This document shows positions 23,697-32,503 of a DNA stretch of 64,000 nucleotides, in pieces (within the stretch, counting starts at the first letter, position 1; every line of letters begins with the position of its first letter). The translations under genes and the position numbers were made by a program. The notes under the pieces were generated by a model that worked only from the letters and a program-made list of their open reading frames with translations, had not been told where the DNA came from and did no database searches. The stretch is taken from NCBI RefSeq assembly GCF_049680855.1, contig NZ_JBMPGS010000001.1:62001-126000 (forward strand), read 5' to 3'. The DNA is from Salinimicrobium sp049680855 (GTDB taxonomy: Bacteria; Bacteroidota; Bacteroidia; Flavobacteriales; Flavobacteriaceae).

Positions 23697-24219
23697 TTTC
23701 CTCATTTAACGAAGCTCCTGTAGAAAGGCTTGGTACCAGGCTATCTCTGCCAGCATCTATAGTATCCTCTTCTACGGGAAGACTATCTAATCCTTTTTGT
23801 CTACGTATTTCATTAAGGCTGTCTCGTCTTTCTCTTTGCTCTTTTCTTATTGAATCTCTCACGCGCTCCTCTTCTTCACGAATGCTGTCAAACCTGCTTT
23901 TAAGCTGCTCCAGGCTGTCCCTCACTTTTTCATATATACGCTGGTAAGCGACATAATTGGCAGTATAATAATCATTGCTTCGGTTAAACTGGGAACTATC
24001 AATATCAAATTTTTCCCAAAGATATTCGTCGGGCTTTATTCCGCGTCGTTCAAGTTCCTGTTTGCTGTAACTGCGAGCGCCTTGCAACAAAGACATTTCG
24101 GTGAGTACATTTACCATCTTAGCTTCAGGAATAAGATCTTTGGGTTTATCCATCTTTTTTACATCCTGACAGGAAATTATCAGAAACAGCAATAAGAATA
24201 TGAAGCTCAATTTGCGCAT
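23674..24219 (-). CDS. DUF4296 lipoprotein
   Basis: 181 residues. A lipoprotein signal (FLLLFLIISC, Cys17) precedes the DUF4296 domain (PKDLIPEAKMVNVLTEMSLLQGAR, DEYLWEKFDIDSSQFNRSNDYY). Then a charged coiled-coil-prone stretch rich in Arg/Glu/Asp (about 95-140) and a Ser/Pro-rich tail. DUF4296 is restricted to Bacteroidota and has no known function. It follows pyrC by 3 nt on the same strand and its 3' end overlaps the SDR gene by 23 nt, convergently. Confidence 0.85.
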   Translation of the reverse strand: MRKLSFIFLLLFLIISCQDVKKMDKPKDLIPEAKMVNVLTEMSLLQGARSYSKQELERRGIKPDEYLWEKFDIDSSQFNRSNDYYTANYVAYQRIYEKVRDSLEQLKSRFDSIREEEERVRDSIRKEQRERRDSLNEIRRQKGLDSLPVEEDTIDAGRDSLVPSLSTGASLNEEIRQDSLP

Positions 24220-24222
24220 ATT

Positions 24223-25563
24223 TTATCTATCGAAAGTAAGCCGTTCCGCTTTTTGGAATCCGTTGAATTTAAAATTATTGTATACCAGGTTTCCATTTAC
24301 AAAAGTATGTGTTACTCTAGATTTAAAGGTAGTTCCTTCAAAAGGAGACCAGCCACACTTGTAAATCGTATTGTTAGGCTGAACTGCCCAGGGCGCGTTT
24401 AGATCTACAATCACCAGATCTGCTTTATAACCTTCGCGTATGAATCCGCGCTTTTCAATCTGAAACAAAATTGCCGGATTGTGGCACATTTTCTCTACAA
24501 TTTTTTCAAGAGAGATCTTTTCCTGGTGATACATTTGCAGCAATGCAGGCAAGGCATGTTGCACAAGAGGCCCACCACTTGGAGCTTTAGTGTAGACGTT
24601 CTTTTTTTCTTCCTTAGTATGCGGTGCATGATCTGTAGCGATGACATCTATTTTGTCATCCAGAAGGCCTTTTAGCAATGCTTCCTGGTCTTTTTTTGTC
24701 TTAACCGCCGGATTCCACTTTATAAAAGTGCCTTTTTTGGCATAATCCTGATCATTGAACCACAGGTGATGAATACAGACTTCCGCAGTAATTTTTTTGT
24801 CCTTTAATGCTTTTTTACTGTCAAAAAGGGAAAGTTCCTTCGCAGTAGAAATATGGAAAACATGCAGCCTTGCACCTGTTTTCTTTGCCAGGGCCACGGC
24901 CTTTGAAGAAGAAATATAACAGGCTTCCTCACTTCTTATCTTTGGATGCAGCTCCACAGGAATATCATCGCCGTAACGCTCCACACATTCCTTTAAATTT
25001 CTTTGTATGGTTTCTTCATCTTCACAATGCGCTGCTATCAATAAAGGAGATTCCTGAAAGATCTTTTCAAGTACTTTCTCATCATCTACCAACATATTTC
25101 CGGTAGATGATCCAAGGAACAGCTTTAAGGCCGCCGTGGTTTTTGGATCTACTTTTTTTATTTCTTCCAGGTTATCATTGGTACCACCAAACATGAAAGA
25201 ATAATTTGCAAGAGAGGTTTCTTCTGCAAGTTTGAATTTCTCCTCCAGCCTTTCTATAGTAGTGGTTTGTGGCTGAGTATTCGGCATTTCTATAAAGGAA
25301 GTAATCCCCCCGGCCACAGCAGCTTTAGAACCGGTGGCGATAGTTTCTTTATGAGTAAGTCCCGGTTCTCTGAAATGCACCTGATCATCGATCAATCCCG
25401 GCAATAAGTAATTGCCTTCGGCATCGAATATCTTTAAATCGGGTGATTTGGCACTTATACTATCTGCAATTTCTGTAATAATACCATCTTCAATAAAAAC
25501 GTCTCCTTCTGTGATGGCTCCTTCATTTACTATACGTGCATTTTTTATGAGTACCTTCTTCAT
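24223..25563 (-). CDS. pyrC: Dihydroorotase
   Basis: 446 residues, amidohydrolase superfamily, which cyclises carbamoyl-aspartate to dihydroorotate in pyrimidine synthesis. Zinc ligands are visible in DDQVHFREPGLTHKE (HxR form) near residue 62 and IATDHAPHTKEEK near 310. It is the class I type close to allantoinase, so allantoinase is the main alternative; the absence of purine-catabolism neighbours favours dihydroorotase. Its ATG overlaps the DPM-like gene stop by one nucleotide (TAATG). Confidence 0.85.
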   Translation of the reverse strand: MKKVLIKNARIVNEGAITEGDVFIEDGIITEIADSISAKSPDLKIFDAEGNYLLPGLIDDQVHFREPGLTHKETIATGSKAAVAGGITSFIEMPNTQPQTTTIERLEEKFKLAEETSLANYSFMFGGTNDNLEEIKKVDPKTTAALKLFLGSSTGNMLVDDEKVLEKIFQESPLLIAAHCEDEETIQRNLKECVERYGDDIPVELHPKIRSEEACYISSSKAVALAKKTGARLHVFHISTAKELSLFDSKKALKDKKITAEVCIHHLWFNDQDYAKKGTFIKWNPAVKTKKDQEALLKGLLDDKIDVIATDHAPHTKEEKKNVYTKAPSGGPLVQHALPALLQMYHQEKISLEKIVEKMCHNPAILFQIEKRGFIREGYKADLVIVDLNAPWAVQPNNTIYKCGWSPFEGTTFKSRVTHTFVNGNLVYNNFKFNGFQKAERLTFDR

Positions 25564-26294
25564 TATATATTCATCTTATTAAACAGACTTTTAAACTTCA
25601 TTTTTACCACTCCAAAAATAGCTTCCCAAATTATGGAGCCACTCATTTTGGAAGTTCCTCGTGTCCTGTCAGTAAAAATAACGGGGACTTCAAGGATATT
25701 CATTTTTAAGAGATAAGCCTTGAACTTCATTTCTATTTGAAAGGCATATCCTATAAACTGTATTTTGTCCAGATGTATATTTTCCAGGACTTTTCTTCTA
25801 TAACAAACAAAACCTGCAGTTGTGTCGTAAATAGGCATAGCCGTTATGAACCTGACATACCTCGAAGCCAGCCATGATAAGAGCACCCTGCTCATTGGCC
25901 AGTTTACAACATTTACTCCAGTTTTATACCGTGAGCCGATAGCCACATCTGCATTCTTTTTTTTACATGCATTGTAAAGCCTGATAAGATCATTGGGGTT
26001 GTGTGAAAAATCTGCATCCATTTGGAAAATATATTCATATTCCCGCTGAAGAACCCAGTTAAAACCGGCAATATATGCGGTTCCCAGTCCCGATTTTCCT
26101 TTTCTTTCCTGTAAAAAAAGCTGATCCCCAAACTCGTTTTGCAGCAATTTTACTGTTTCGGCGGTTCCATCTGGAGAGCCGTCATCTACTACTAAAATAT
26201 GAAAATTGCGCTGCAGTGAAAACACATTTCTAACTAATCGTTCAATGTTCTCGTTTTCGTTGTAGGTGGGTATTATTACAATCCCATCTGGCAT
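25563..26294 (-). CDS. Polyprenol-phosphate mannosyltransferase-like GT2
   Basis: 243 residues from the ATG at 26294; a TTG six codons upstream is rejected since TACATTTG at 26310-26317 is a good -7 box that would sit within the longer form. GT2 signatures: VIIPTYNENENIERLV, DDGSPDGTAETV, and the metal-binding DAD in QMDADFSHNP. The family adds mannose or glucose from the nucleotide sugar to a polyprenyl phosphate carrier at the membrane. No C-terminal membrane helices, as in single-domain DPM1. First gene of an operon with pyrC and DUF4296. Confidence 0.85.
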   Translation of the reverse strand: MPDGIVIIPTYNENENIERLVRNVFSLQRNFHILVVDDGSPDGTAETVKLLQNEFGDQLFLQERKGKSGLGTAYIAGFNWVLQREYEYIFQMDADFSHNPNDLIRLYNACKKKNADVAIGSRYKTGVNVVNWPMSRVLLSWLASRYVRFITAMPIYDTTAGFVCYRRKVLENIHLDKIQFIGYAFQIEMKFKAYLLKMNILEVPVIFTDRTRGTSKMSGSIIWEAIFGVVKMKFKSLFNKMNI

Positions 26295-26309
26295 ACAATA
26301 TCTTTTGCG

Positions 26310-26317
26310 CAAATGTA
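26310..26317 (-). promoter_or_regulatory. -7 box TACATTTG of the DPM-pyrC-DUF4296 operon
   Basis: Exact TAnnTTTG match on the minus strand, 15 nt before the ATG at 26294; it decides between the two possible starts. Confidence 0.6.
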
Positions 26318-26373
26318 ACTATTTTTAAGGTTTACATTTTGTTTTTGCGGCTTCTTTTCAGCTTATTTAATTA

Positions 26374-26381
26374 TACCTTTG
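26374..26381 (+). promoter_or_regulatory. -7 box TACCTTTG of the DUF4271 gene
   Basis: Exact TAnnTTTG match 16 nt before the GTG at 26398. A TTTTTG lies about 30 nt upstream. Confidence 0.6.
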
Positions 26382-26397
26382 TTAAAAATTATTGCGC

Positions 26398-27057
26398 GTG
26401 GAGGCTCTTGAAAGATTCACAGTTTCACAAGACTGGATAACCATACTGCTAATTGCTGTACTTGTTCTTTTAGTGGCTGCGAAATATACTTTCCCTCACA
26501 GGTTCTCAGATTTCTACATGCTCTTTGCAACCAATAAATATTTGCTGTTACAAGGTAAAGAAGCCAAAATTTTTCATCCTTTCAATGTGCTGCTCTTTGG
26601 AGTAAATATTATCTCGGTTTCATTATTCATCTTTATTGCTTACCAAACCTTTATTACCACTGAACTTGGACGTCCCAAAATTCTCTTTATAAGGATTGCC
26701 ACTGCTTATACAGCCTTTGTACTTCTTAAATTTTCCCTGGAAAAGATCCTGGCCAATATTACGTCAATTGATAAATTGATGAACCATTACCTTTTTTACA
26801 AGCTTAGCTACCGGAATTTCACTTCTATGCTGCTAATCCCAGCAAATTTGATATTCATATATATATGGAAACCAAACCAATTGAGTCTTTATATTTGCCT
26901 CGGTTTCATTTTATTATCAAACATTATAACCCTTACCTCAATTTTTAGGAAAAACCAGCAGCAGATAATACAGCATTCCTTTTATTTTATTTTGTATCTT
27001 TGCGCTCTCGAAATTGGACCGTATTTTATTTTGTATAAGCTAATTACAAATAGGTAA
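26398..27057 (+). CDS. DUF4271 integral membrane protein
   Basis: About 219 residues, mostly hydrophobic with 5-6 predicted helices. The start is taken as GTG at 26398 (protein begins M-EALERFTVSQDWIT); a TTG two codons upstream is possible. DUF4271 is a Bacteroidota membrane family of unknown role and regularly lies just upstream of hemD, as here (gap about 20 nt). Its 3' end contains a TATCTTTG box that may drive hemD separately. Confidence 0.82.
   Translation: MEALERFTVSQDWITILLIAVLVLLVAAKYTFPHRFSDFYMLFATNKYLLLQGKEAKIFHPFNVLLFGVNIISVSLFIFIAYQTFITTELGRPKILFIRIATAYTAFVLLKFSLEKILANITSIDKLMNHYLFYKLSYRNFTSMLLIPANLIFIYIWKPNQLSLYICLGFILLSNIITLTSIFRKNQQQIIQHSFYFILYLCALEIGPYFILYKLITNR
26995..27002 (+). 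promoter_or_regulatory. Internal -7 box TATCTTTG ahead of hemD
   Basis: Exact TAnnTTTG match inside the last 65 nt of the DUF4271 gene, 77 nt before the hemD start; a probable internal promoter. Confidence 0.45.
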
Positions 27058-27078
27058 GGTTGTAAAAAGAATATGTTT

Positions 27079-27831
27079 ATGAAAGTGAAAACAATTTTGG
27101 TTTCTCAACCAGAACCTAAGGTTGAAAATTCTCCTTACTTTGAACTTGAGGAAAAACAAAAAGTAAAAATAGACTTTATACCGTTTATCCACGTCGAAGG
27201 AGTTTCCTCCAAAGATGTAAGGCAACAAAAAATTGACCTTGCCAATTATACTGCCATTATTTTAACCAGCCGAAATTCTGTAGATCACTTCTTTAGGATT
27301 GCAGATGAAATGAGATACAAGGTGCCAGATACTCTAAAATATTTCTGCCAGAGTGAAGCCGTAGCCTATTATTTACAGAAATACGTGGTTTACAGAAAAC
27401 GTAAAATCTATGTTGGAAAACGTACTTTCCAGGAACTTTCTCCATTAATCAAGAAGTACAAGAATGAGAAATTTTTACTTCCTTCTTCTGATATGCTGAA
27501 GCCAGATGTTCCCAAGACTTTAAATAAACTTGGTGTGGAATGGAAACAGGCAACTTTTTACAAAACTGTGGTAAGTGACCTTTCTCATCTAAGAGAAGTT
27601 TTTTATGATATTCTTGTCTTTTTTAGTCCTAGCGGGATCAAATCTTTATTTGAAAACTTTCCCGATTTTGAACAAAAAAATACAAGGATTGCAGTTTTTG
27701 GAAATACAACGGTTAAAGCAGCCAAAGAGCATGGTTTAACGGTTAACATTCAGGCACCAACTCCTGAAACTCCATCCATGACAATGGCCCTTGAAAAGTA
27801 TATCAAGGAAATGAATAAAAAACATCATTAA
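27079..27831 (+). CDS. hemD: Uroporphyrinogen-III synthase family protein
   Basis: About 250 residues of the HemD fold, which closes hydroxymethylbilane to uroporphyrinogen III in haem synthesis. Recognisable parts are KTILVSQPEPKVENSPYFELE, the ILTSRNSVDHFFRIADE segment and the C-terminal FFSPSGIKSLFENFPDF and TPETPSM. HemD sequences vary strongly; the DUF4271-hemD neighbourhood supports the call. An ATG two codons upstream (27073) is equally possible. The gene ends 20 nt before a strong bidirectional terminator. Confidence 0.8.
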   Translation: MKVKTILVSQPEPKVENSPYFELEEKQKVKIDFIPFIHVEGVSSKDVRQQKIDLANYTAIILTSRNSVDHFFRIADEMRYKVPDTLKYFCQSEAVAYYLQKYVVYRKRKIYVGKRTFQELSPLIKKYKNEKFLLPSSDMLKPDVPKTLNKLGVEWKQATFYKTVVSDLSHLREVFYDILVFFSPSGIKSLFENFPDFEQKNTRIAVFGNTTVKAAKEHGLTVNIQAPTPETPSMTMALEKYIKEMNKKHH

Positions 27832-27851
27832 GAGTTATCAATAGCATAAAT

Positions 27852-27879
27852 AAAAAATCCCGCAATTGCGGGATTTTTT
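27852..27879. terminator. Bidirectional terminator between hemD and pckA
   Basis: Perfect 28-nt palindrome with A6 on one side and T6 on the other (core ATCCCGCAATTGCGGGAT), serving both convergent genes. Confidence 0.92.
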
Positions 27880-27901
27880 GCTATTAGCACTGATTTTTCT
27901 G

Positions 27902-29503
27902 CTAATTAGCTTTAGGAGCACCCTTCATAATTTCCTCGTTCGCCTGTTTTTCGAACTTCTCAAAATTTTCTTTAAAAGATCGCGCCAGGTTATTTGCCTT
28001 GCAATCATAGGCTTCTTTGTCTTTCCAGGTCTTTCTTGGGTTGAGCACCTCTGCAGGTACATTGTTACATTCTACCGGCATGGCTAAACCAAAAACAGGA
28101 TGCTGCTCAAAAGAAACATCCTCAAGGTCTCCCCGCAAAGCAGCATCAATCATGGCCCTGGTATATTTTAGTTTCATTCGTGATCCTACTCCATATGGTC
28201 CTCCGGTCCATCCGGTATTCACCAGCCAGACCGTTACATTATTTTCTTTCATTTTAGCACTCAGCATTTCAGCATATTTTGTGGGGTGAAGCGGCATGAA
28301 CGGCGCCCCGAAACACGCTGAAAAACTTGGCACTGGCTCATTAATACCTGCTTCGGTACCTGCAACTTTGGCTGTATACCCGCTAATAAAATGATAGGCC
28401 GCCTGTCCCGGGGTCAACTTACTAATTGGAGGCAGTACCCCAAAAGCATCAGCAGTCAAAAAGAAGATATTCTTCGGATTTTTCCCTACAGAAGGATTTT
28501 GAATATTGTCAATATGATGAATAGGATAACTTACCCGCGTATTTTGTGAGATGGACGTATCTGAAAAATCCACATCACCGTTTTTATTTAAAATGACATT
28601 TTCCAGGATCGCTCCTGGTTTTATAGCGCGGTAAATATCCGGTTCATTTTCTTCTGAAAGATTGATCACCTTTGCGTAACAACCTCCTTCAAAATTGAAA
28701 ACACTGTTTTCTTTTGTCCAGCCATGCTCATCATCGCCTATCAACTTTCGGCTGGGATCTGCAGAAAGAGTAGTTTTTCCCGTACCCGAAAGTCCGAAGA
28801 AAATCGCGGTATCGTCCTCTTCACCTACATTTGCCGAGCAGTGCATCGGCAGCGTATCTTTGTAAACCGGAAGTATAAAGTTAAGTGCAGAGAAAATACC
28901 TTTTTTGATCTCTCCGGTGTAACCCGTTCCTCCAATTAAAGCAATTTTCTTTTCAAAATTAAGTATAGCAAAATTGTGCTGTCTTGTTCCGTCTACTGCT
29001 GGATCTGCTTTAAAACCAGGGGCATTTACAATAACCCAATCTTCCTGGAAATTCTCAAGTTCTTTCTCATCTGGTCTCAGGAACATGTTATACGCGAACA
29101 TGTTTGACCAGGGATATTCATTAATAACTCGAATGTTGAGCTTGTAGTCATCATCTGCACAGGCGTAAGAATCTCTTACGTAAACCTCTTTTTCAGAAAG
29201 GTACTCTGTTACCTTTTCATAAAGGGAATCAAATTTTCGCGAATCAAAAGGAATGTTAATATCGCTCCACCAGACTTTATCCTTTGTAATTTCATCTTTT
29301 ACAATAAATCTGTCCTTTGGAGAACGACCCGTAAATTCCCCTGTGTTCACTGCCAAAGCTCCCAATCGGGTTTCCACTCCCTGTCCCTTCTCTAAGGTAG
29401 CTTGTTGCAACTCCTCCGGTGCCAACTGGTAATGTACTGTCGCATTTCGAATCCCGTAATCATCCAGCGCAATCGTTTTCGTAAATTGTGTGTTTGCCAA
29501 CAT
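27902..29503 (-). CDS. pckA: Phosphoenolpyruvate carboxykinase (ATP)
   Basis: 533 residues. Converts oxaloacetate and ATP to PEP, the entry to gluconeogenesis. The substrate and metal sites are visible: NTGEFTGRSPKDRF near 51, the kinase-1a P-loop GLSGTGKTTLS near 236, and DDEHGW near 257 with RVSYPIHHI. The ATP-type family length (about 530-540) matches. It is monocistronic, with a TACTTTTG -7 box 34 nt upstream and the palindromic terminator downstream. Confidence 0.97.
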   Translation of the reverse strand: MLANTQFTKTIALDDYGIRNATVHYQLAPEELQQATLEKGQGVETRLGALAVNTGEFTGRSPKDRFIVKDEITKDKVWWSDINIPFDSRKFDSLYEKVTEYLSEKEVYVRDSYACADDDYKLNIRVINEYPWSNMFAYNMFLRPDEKELENFQEDWVIVNAPGFKADPAVDGTRQHNFAILNFEKKIALIGGTGYTGEIKKGIFSALNFILPVYKDTLPMHCSANVGEEDDTAIFFGLSGTGKTTLSADPSRKLIGDDEHGWTKENSVFNFEGGCYAKVINLSEENEPDIYRAIKPGAILENVILNKNGDVDFSDTSISQNTRVSYPIHHIDNIQNPSVGKNPKNIFFLTADAFGVLPPISKLTPGQAAYHFISGYTAKVAGTEAGINEPVPSFSACFGAPFMPLHPTKYAEMLSAKMKENNVTVWLVNTGWTGGPYGVGSRMKLKYTRAMIDAALRGDLEDVSFEQHPVFGLAMPVECNNVPAEVLNPRKTWKDKEAYDCKANNLARSFKENFEKFEKQANEEIMKGAPKAN

Positions 29504-29536
29504 AAATTCTTTACTTGTGTGTTTCTATTACATCAA

Positions 29537-29544
29537 CAAAAGTA
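29537..29544 (-). promoter_or_regulatory. -7 box TACTTTTG of pckA
   Basis: Exact TAnnTTTG match on the minus strand, 33 nt before the pckA ATG. Confidence 0.6.
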
Positions 29545-29581
29545 GAAAAAGTCCTAGTGATTCCTGTGACACCTAACTGCT

Positions 29582-29971
29582 TTATTTCTTTTTTAACTTA
29601 AATAAAGACGCCAACAGCACTACCCAGGCGCCTATCATTAAAGAGCCTCCAAGAGGGGTAGTTAATGCAATTACTGCGAAATCAAAAGAAGTGAGGTGGT
29701 TGGTAGCCAATAGGTAAATAGATCCTGAAAACAATAGGGTGCCTATAAATGTTAAGAAAAAGCAAATATTTTTAACTTTTTCCTTTGCTCTCGCATATAC
29801 CCCCAGGAAGAGCAGAAAGAAAGCGCTATACATTTGATATTTCACTCCTGTTTCAAAAGTTATTCTTTGCTCCAGGGTAAGCTGTGGTTTAAGACCATGA
29901 GCTGCAAAAGCTCCTAATATGATTCCAAAAAGCCCAAAAATAGCACCTGTGATCAAAATTTTCTTCCCCAT
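29582..29971 (-). CDS. DUF423 family membrane protein
   Basis: 129 residues with four hydrophobic helices. The opening GAIFGLFGIILGAFAAHGLK and the central FETGVKYQMYSAFFLLFLG are typical of DUF423 (YgdD/TMEM256-like). The physiological role is unknown. It stands alone, reading towards pckA with a 78-nt gap that carries the pckA promoter, so co-transcription is possible but not needed. Confidence 0.85.
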   Translation of the reverse strand: MGKKILITGAIFGLFGIILGAFAAHGLKPQLTLEQRITFETGVKYQMYSAFFLLFLGVYARAKEKVKNICFFLTFIGTLLFSGSIYLLATNHLTSFDFAVIALTTPLGGSLMIGAWVVLLASLFKLKKK

Positions 29972-30052
29972 AGTAAATTTTTCAAGATGAAAACATTTAA
30001 GTACATTCGTTAGTACAACGAATTCTCTACAAACTTAATCAAGTTATTGTTC

Positions 30053-31426
30053 ATGCGAAATATTCTTATTGTTGGGGCAGGAAAATCTACCGGTGTTCTT
30101 ATAGAATACCTTCTGAAAAAGGCAAGATCTGAAGACATTTTTATTACCATTGGCGATATTCTTAAAGAAAATGCCGAAAAAGTAGCCGGAGACCATCCCC
30201 TTTCAAAGGCAATTTCCCTAGATATTTTCAAACAACAAGAAAGAGAAGAGGCTGTAAAAGCGGCAGATCTTGTCATTTCTATGCTCCCTGCTAGATTTCA
30301 TATAGAAGTGGCAAAAGATTGTGTCAAATTTGGCAAGAACATGGTTACGGCATCTTATGTAAGTGATGAAATGGCCCTGCTGGATGAGGGAGTGAAGAAA
30401 AAAGGCCTCGTTTTTATGAATGAAATTGGGGTGGACCCGGGAATAGACCATATGAGCGCCATGCAGGTGATCGACAGGATTCGGGACGCAGGCGGAAAAA
30501 TACTTCTTTTTGAATCATTCACCGGCGGACTCGTAGCTCCCGAGAGCGACACCAACCTTTGGAATTATAAGTTTACCTGGAACCCAAGAAATGTAGTAGT
30601 GGCAGGACAGGGCGGAGTCGCCAAATTCATTCAGGAAGGAAAATTTAAATATATTCCTTACAACCGCTTGTTCCGAAGAACGGAATTTCTTGAAATTCCA
30701 GATTACGGAAAATTCGAAGTTTATGCCAATCGTAATTCGTTAAAATACAAAGACATTTATGGGTTAAGCGATGTTCTTACCCTTTACCGCGGAACCATTC
30801 GACGGGTAGGCTTCAGCAAGGCATGGAACATTTTTGTACAACTAGGCATGACAGATGACAGTTACATTATGGAAAATTCTGAAGAGATGAGTTACCGGGA
30901 TTTTGTCAATTCCTTTCTTCCCTACTCTCCTACAGATTCGGTTGAACTTAAATTTCGCCATAACCTTAAAATAGATCAGGACGATATCATGTGGGAAAAA
31001 CTTCTTGAACTCGATATTTTTAATGCACAGAAAAAGGTAGAGCTCAAAAATGCCACTCCGGCGCAAATTCTTCAGAAGATATTGATGGAAAAATGGACGC
31101 TGGGACAGGATGATAAGGACATGATCGTCATGTATCACAAGTTTGGATATGAACTTAATGGCGAGAAGAAACAAATAGACGCAACAATGGTGAATATTGG
31201 CCGAGATCAAAAAGAAACGGCTATGGCCCGCACGGTTGGACTTCCAGTAGCTATTGCTGCTCTAAAAATCCTGAATGGCGAAATCGCTACGCCTGGGGTA
31301 CAAATACCTATTTCTAAAGAGGTTTACCAGCCAATACTGAAAGAACTTGAGGAAAACGGCATCCAATTTAGAGAGGAAGAAAAAGAATATTTAGGTTACA
31401 ATCCATTTGGAATGGTTGGAAATTAA
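30053..31426 (+). CDS. Saccharopine dehydrogenase family oxidoreductase
   Basis: 457 residues from the ATG at 30053 (a TTG at 30047 is in frame). N-terminal Rossmann motif LIVGAGKSTGVLIEYLL, then NEIGVDPGIDHMSAMQ, the saccharopine-reductase signature, and SFTGGLVAPESDTN. In eukaryotes Lys9 splits saccharopine to lysine; the bacterial homologues are often carboxyspermidine- or lysine-related reductases. With a glutaryl-CoA-dehydrogenase-type gene also in the window, lysine degradation is a tempting but unproven link. Confidence 0.82.
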   Translation: MRNILIVGAGKSTGVLIEYLLKKARSEDIFITIGDILKENAEKVAGDHPLSKAISLDIFKQQEREEAVKAADLVISMLPARFHIEVAKDCVKFGKNMVTASYVSDEMALLDEGVKKKGLVFMNEIGVDPGIDHMSAMQVIDRIRDAGGKILLFESFTGGLVAPESDTNLWNYKFTWNPRNVVVAGQGGVAKFIQEGKFKYIPYNRLFRRTEFLEIPDYGKFEVYANRNSLKYKDIYGLSDVLTLYRGTIRRVGFSKAWNIFVQLGMTDDSYIMENSEEMSYRDFVNSFLPYSPTDSVELKFRHNLKIDQDDIMWEKLLELDIFNAQKKVELKNATPAQILQKILMEKWTLGQDDKDMIVMYHKFGYELNGEKKQIDATMVNIGRDQKETAMARTVGLPVAIAALKILNGEIATPGVQIPISKEVYQPILKELEENGIQFREEEKEYLGYNPFGMVGN

Positions 31427-31511
31427 AGCACCAAGTAGGGGGTTCTTTAGAAAGATAAAATTTTTTTATTCTTTGGAATAAGTCTAAATAAGCTTATTTT
31501 TGAACCTCAAA

Positions 31512-31829
31512 ATGAACCTGCTCTACAAATCATATTACTATTCCTCGTACCAGTGTGACAACAAAAGGTGCTTTTTTGTTGACTTTGGTGAAAAACCTGT
31601 CAAAATTAGTTTTTGTCAGCTGCTTGCATTGCGTCAAAAAGTCAATGCTATCGATCTTAATTCTCATTTTGACAGCGAATTAAATTTTCACGGAATAGAA
31701 ATTCTTACCCTGTGCAACCGGGAGCATATTCTTATACTTGATACCCTGCAGGTGATAGACCTAAAACAGCTTATAAAAGCCACTTTTGGAATGCTGGAGC
31801 TCAATGCGCTTGTTGCCCAGACTTTATAA
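31512..31829 (+). CDS. Hypothetical protein with a Cys-x4-Cys motif
   Basis: 105 residues from the ATG at 31512; a TTG at 31500 is the in-frame alternative. I do not recognise the family with confidence. It has no signal peptide or membrane helix. An aromatic N-terminus with YQCDNKRCFFVDFG is followed by alternating strands and a helix (LQVIDLKQLIKATFGMLELN). It lies between the saccharopine-dehydrogenase-like gene and ferritin on the same strand, with gaps of about 85 nt each way. Some Bacteroidota DUFs with a similar CxxxxC opening exist; that similarity is only an impression. Confidence 0.6.
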   Translation: MNLLYKSYYYSSYQCDNKRCFFVDFGEKPVKISFCQLLALRQKVNAIDLNSHFDSELNFHGIEILTLCNREHILILDTLQVIDLKQLIKATFGMLELNALVAQTL

Positions 31830-31918
31830 CCATCCGCTTTAGAATTAGACTCCTTCTAAATTTTCCTTTCCCTGAGGCTAAGACAGGATTTTTCAGTATT
31901 TTTAAAAAAAGATGAATT

Positions 31919-32431
31919 ATGAAAGATCTCGTAAGACAAAAAATAAGTATAAATGTAGATGTAATGGACCTGTTAAACCAACAGATCACCAAAGAAGCCC
32001 ATTCATCTTCGGCATATCTTGCCATGGCGTCCTGGTGTGACCAAAATGGCTTAACCAACAGTGCCGATCTTTTCTATAAACAATCTGAAGAAGAACGTGA
32101 ACATATGCTGAAGATCTTCAGGTTTATAAATGATAATGGTGGTACTGCATTTTCTCCGGAAGTCAGGAATGTAATGCATGAATTCAATTCTCTTCAGGAG
32201 ATCTATGAATCTGCTTTAGACCAGGAAATAGAAATTACTAAATCAATTCATAACATTGTATTGAAGTGCAGAAAGGTTCAGGATCTTTCTTCCGAATATT
32301 TCCTTCAATGGTTCATCCAGGAACAAATGGAAGAAGAGCAAAAAATGCGCAGAGTCCTTGAGCTTTTTGATCTTATGGGAACTGACGGAATTGCTCTTAA
32401 GCTCATTGACGAACGAGTGCAGGACGTTTAA
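31919..32431 (+). CDS. Ferritin
   Basis: 170 residues, a non-haem ferritin that oxidises and stores iron in a 24-mer. The four-helix bundle is clear: LLNQQITKEAHSSSAYLAMASWCD with the A-helix Glu, the EEEREHMLKIFRF helix with the Glu-x2-His ferroxidase ligands (near 58-61), and the Glu-rich C-helix EEQKMRRVLELFDLMG. No iron-regulator box could be pointed to upstream. It is followed 23 nt later by a bidirectional terminator. Confidence 0.95.
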   Translation: MKDLVRQKISINVDVMDLLNQQITKEAHSSSAYLAMASWCDQNGLTNSADLFYKQSEEEREHMLKIFRFINDNGGTAFSPEVRNVMHEFNSLQEIYESALDQEIEITKSIHNIVLKCRKVQDLSSEYFLQWFIQEQMEEEQKMRRVLELFDLMGTDGIALKLIDERVQDV

Positions 32432-32454
32432 ATTATAAAGTAGTTTTATAAACT

Positions 32455-32482
32455 AAAAAAGGACGCAAAAGCGTCCTTTTTT
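32455..32482. terminator. Bidirectional terminator after ferritin
   Basis: A6-GGACGC-AAAA-GCGTCC-T6; serves ferritin on the plus strand and the metallopeptidase on the minus strand. Confidence 0.92.
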
Positions 32483-32503
32483 GATATCTAGATAATTCTT
32501 TTT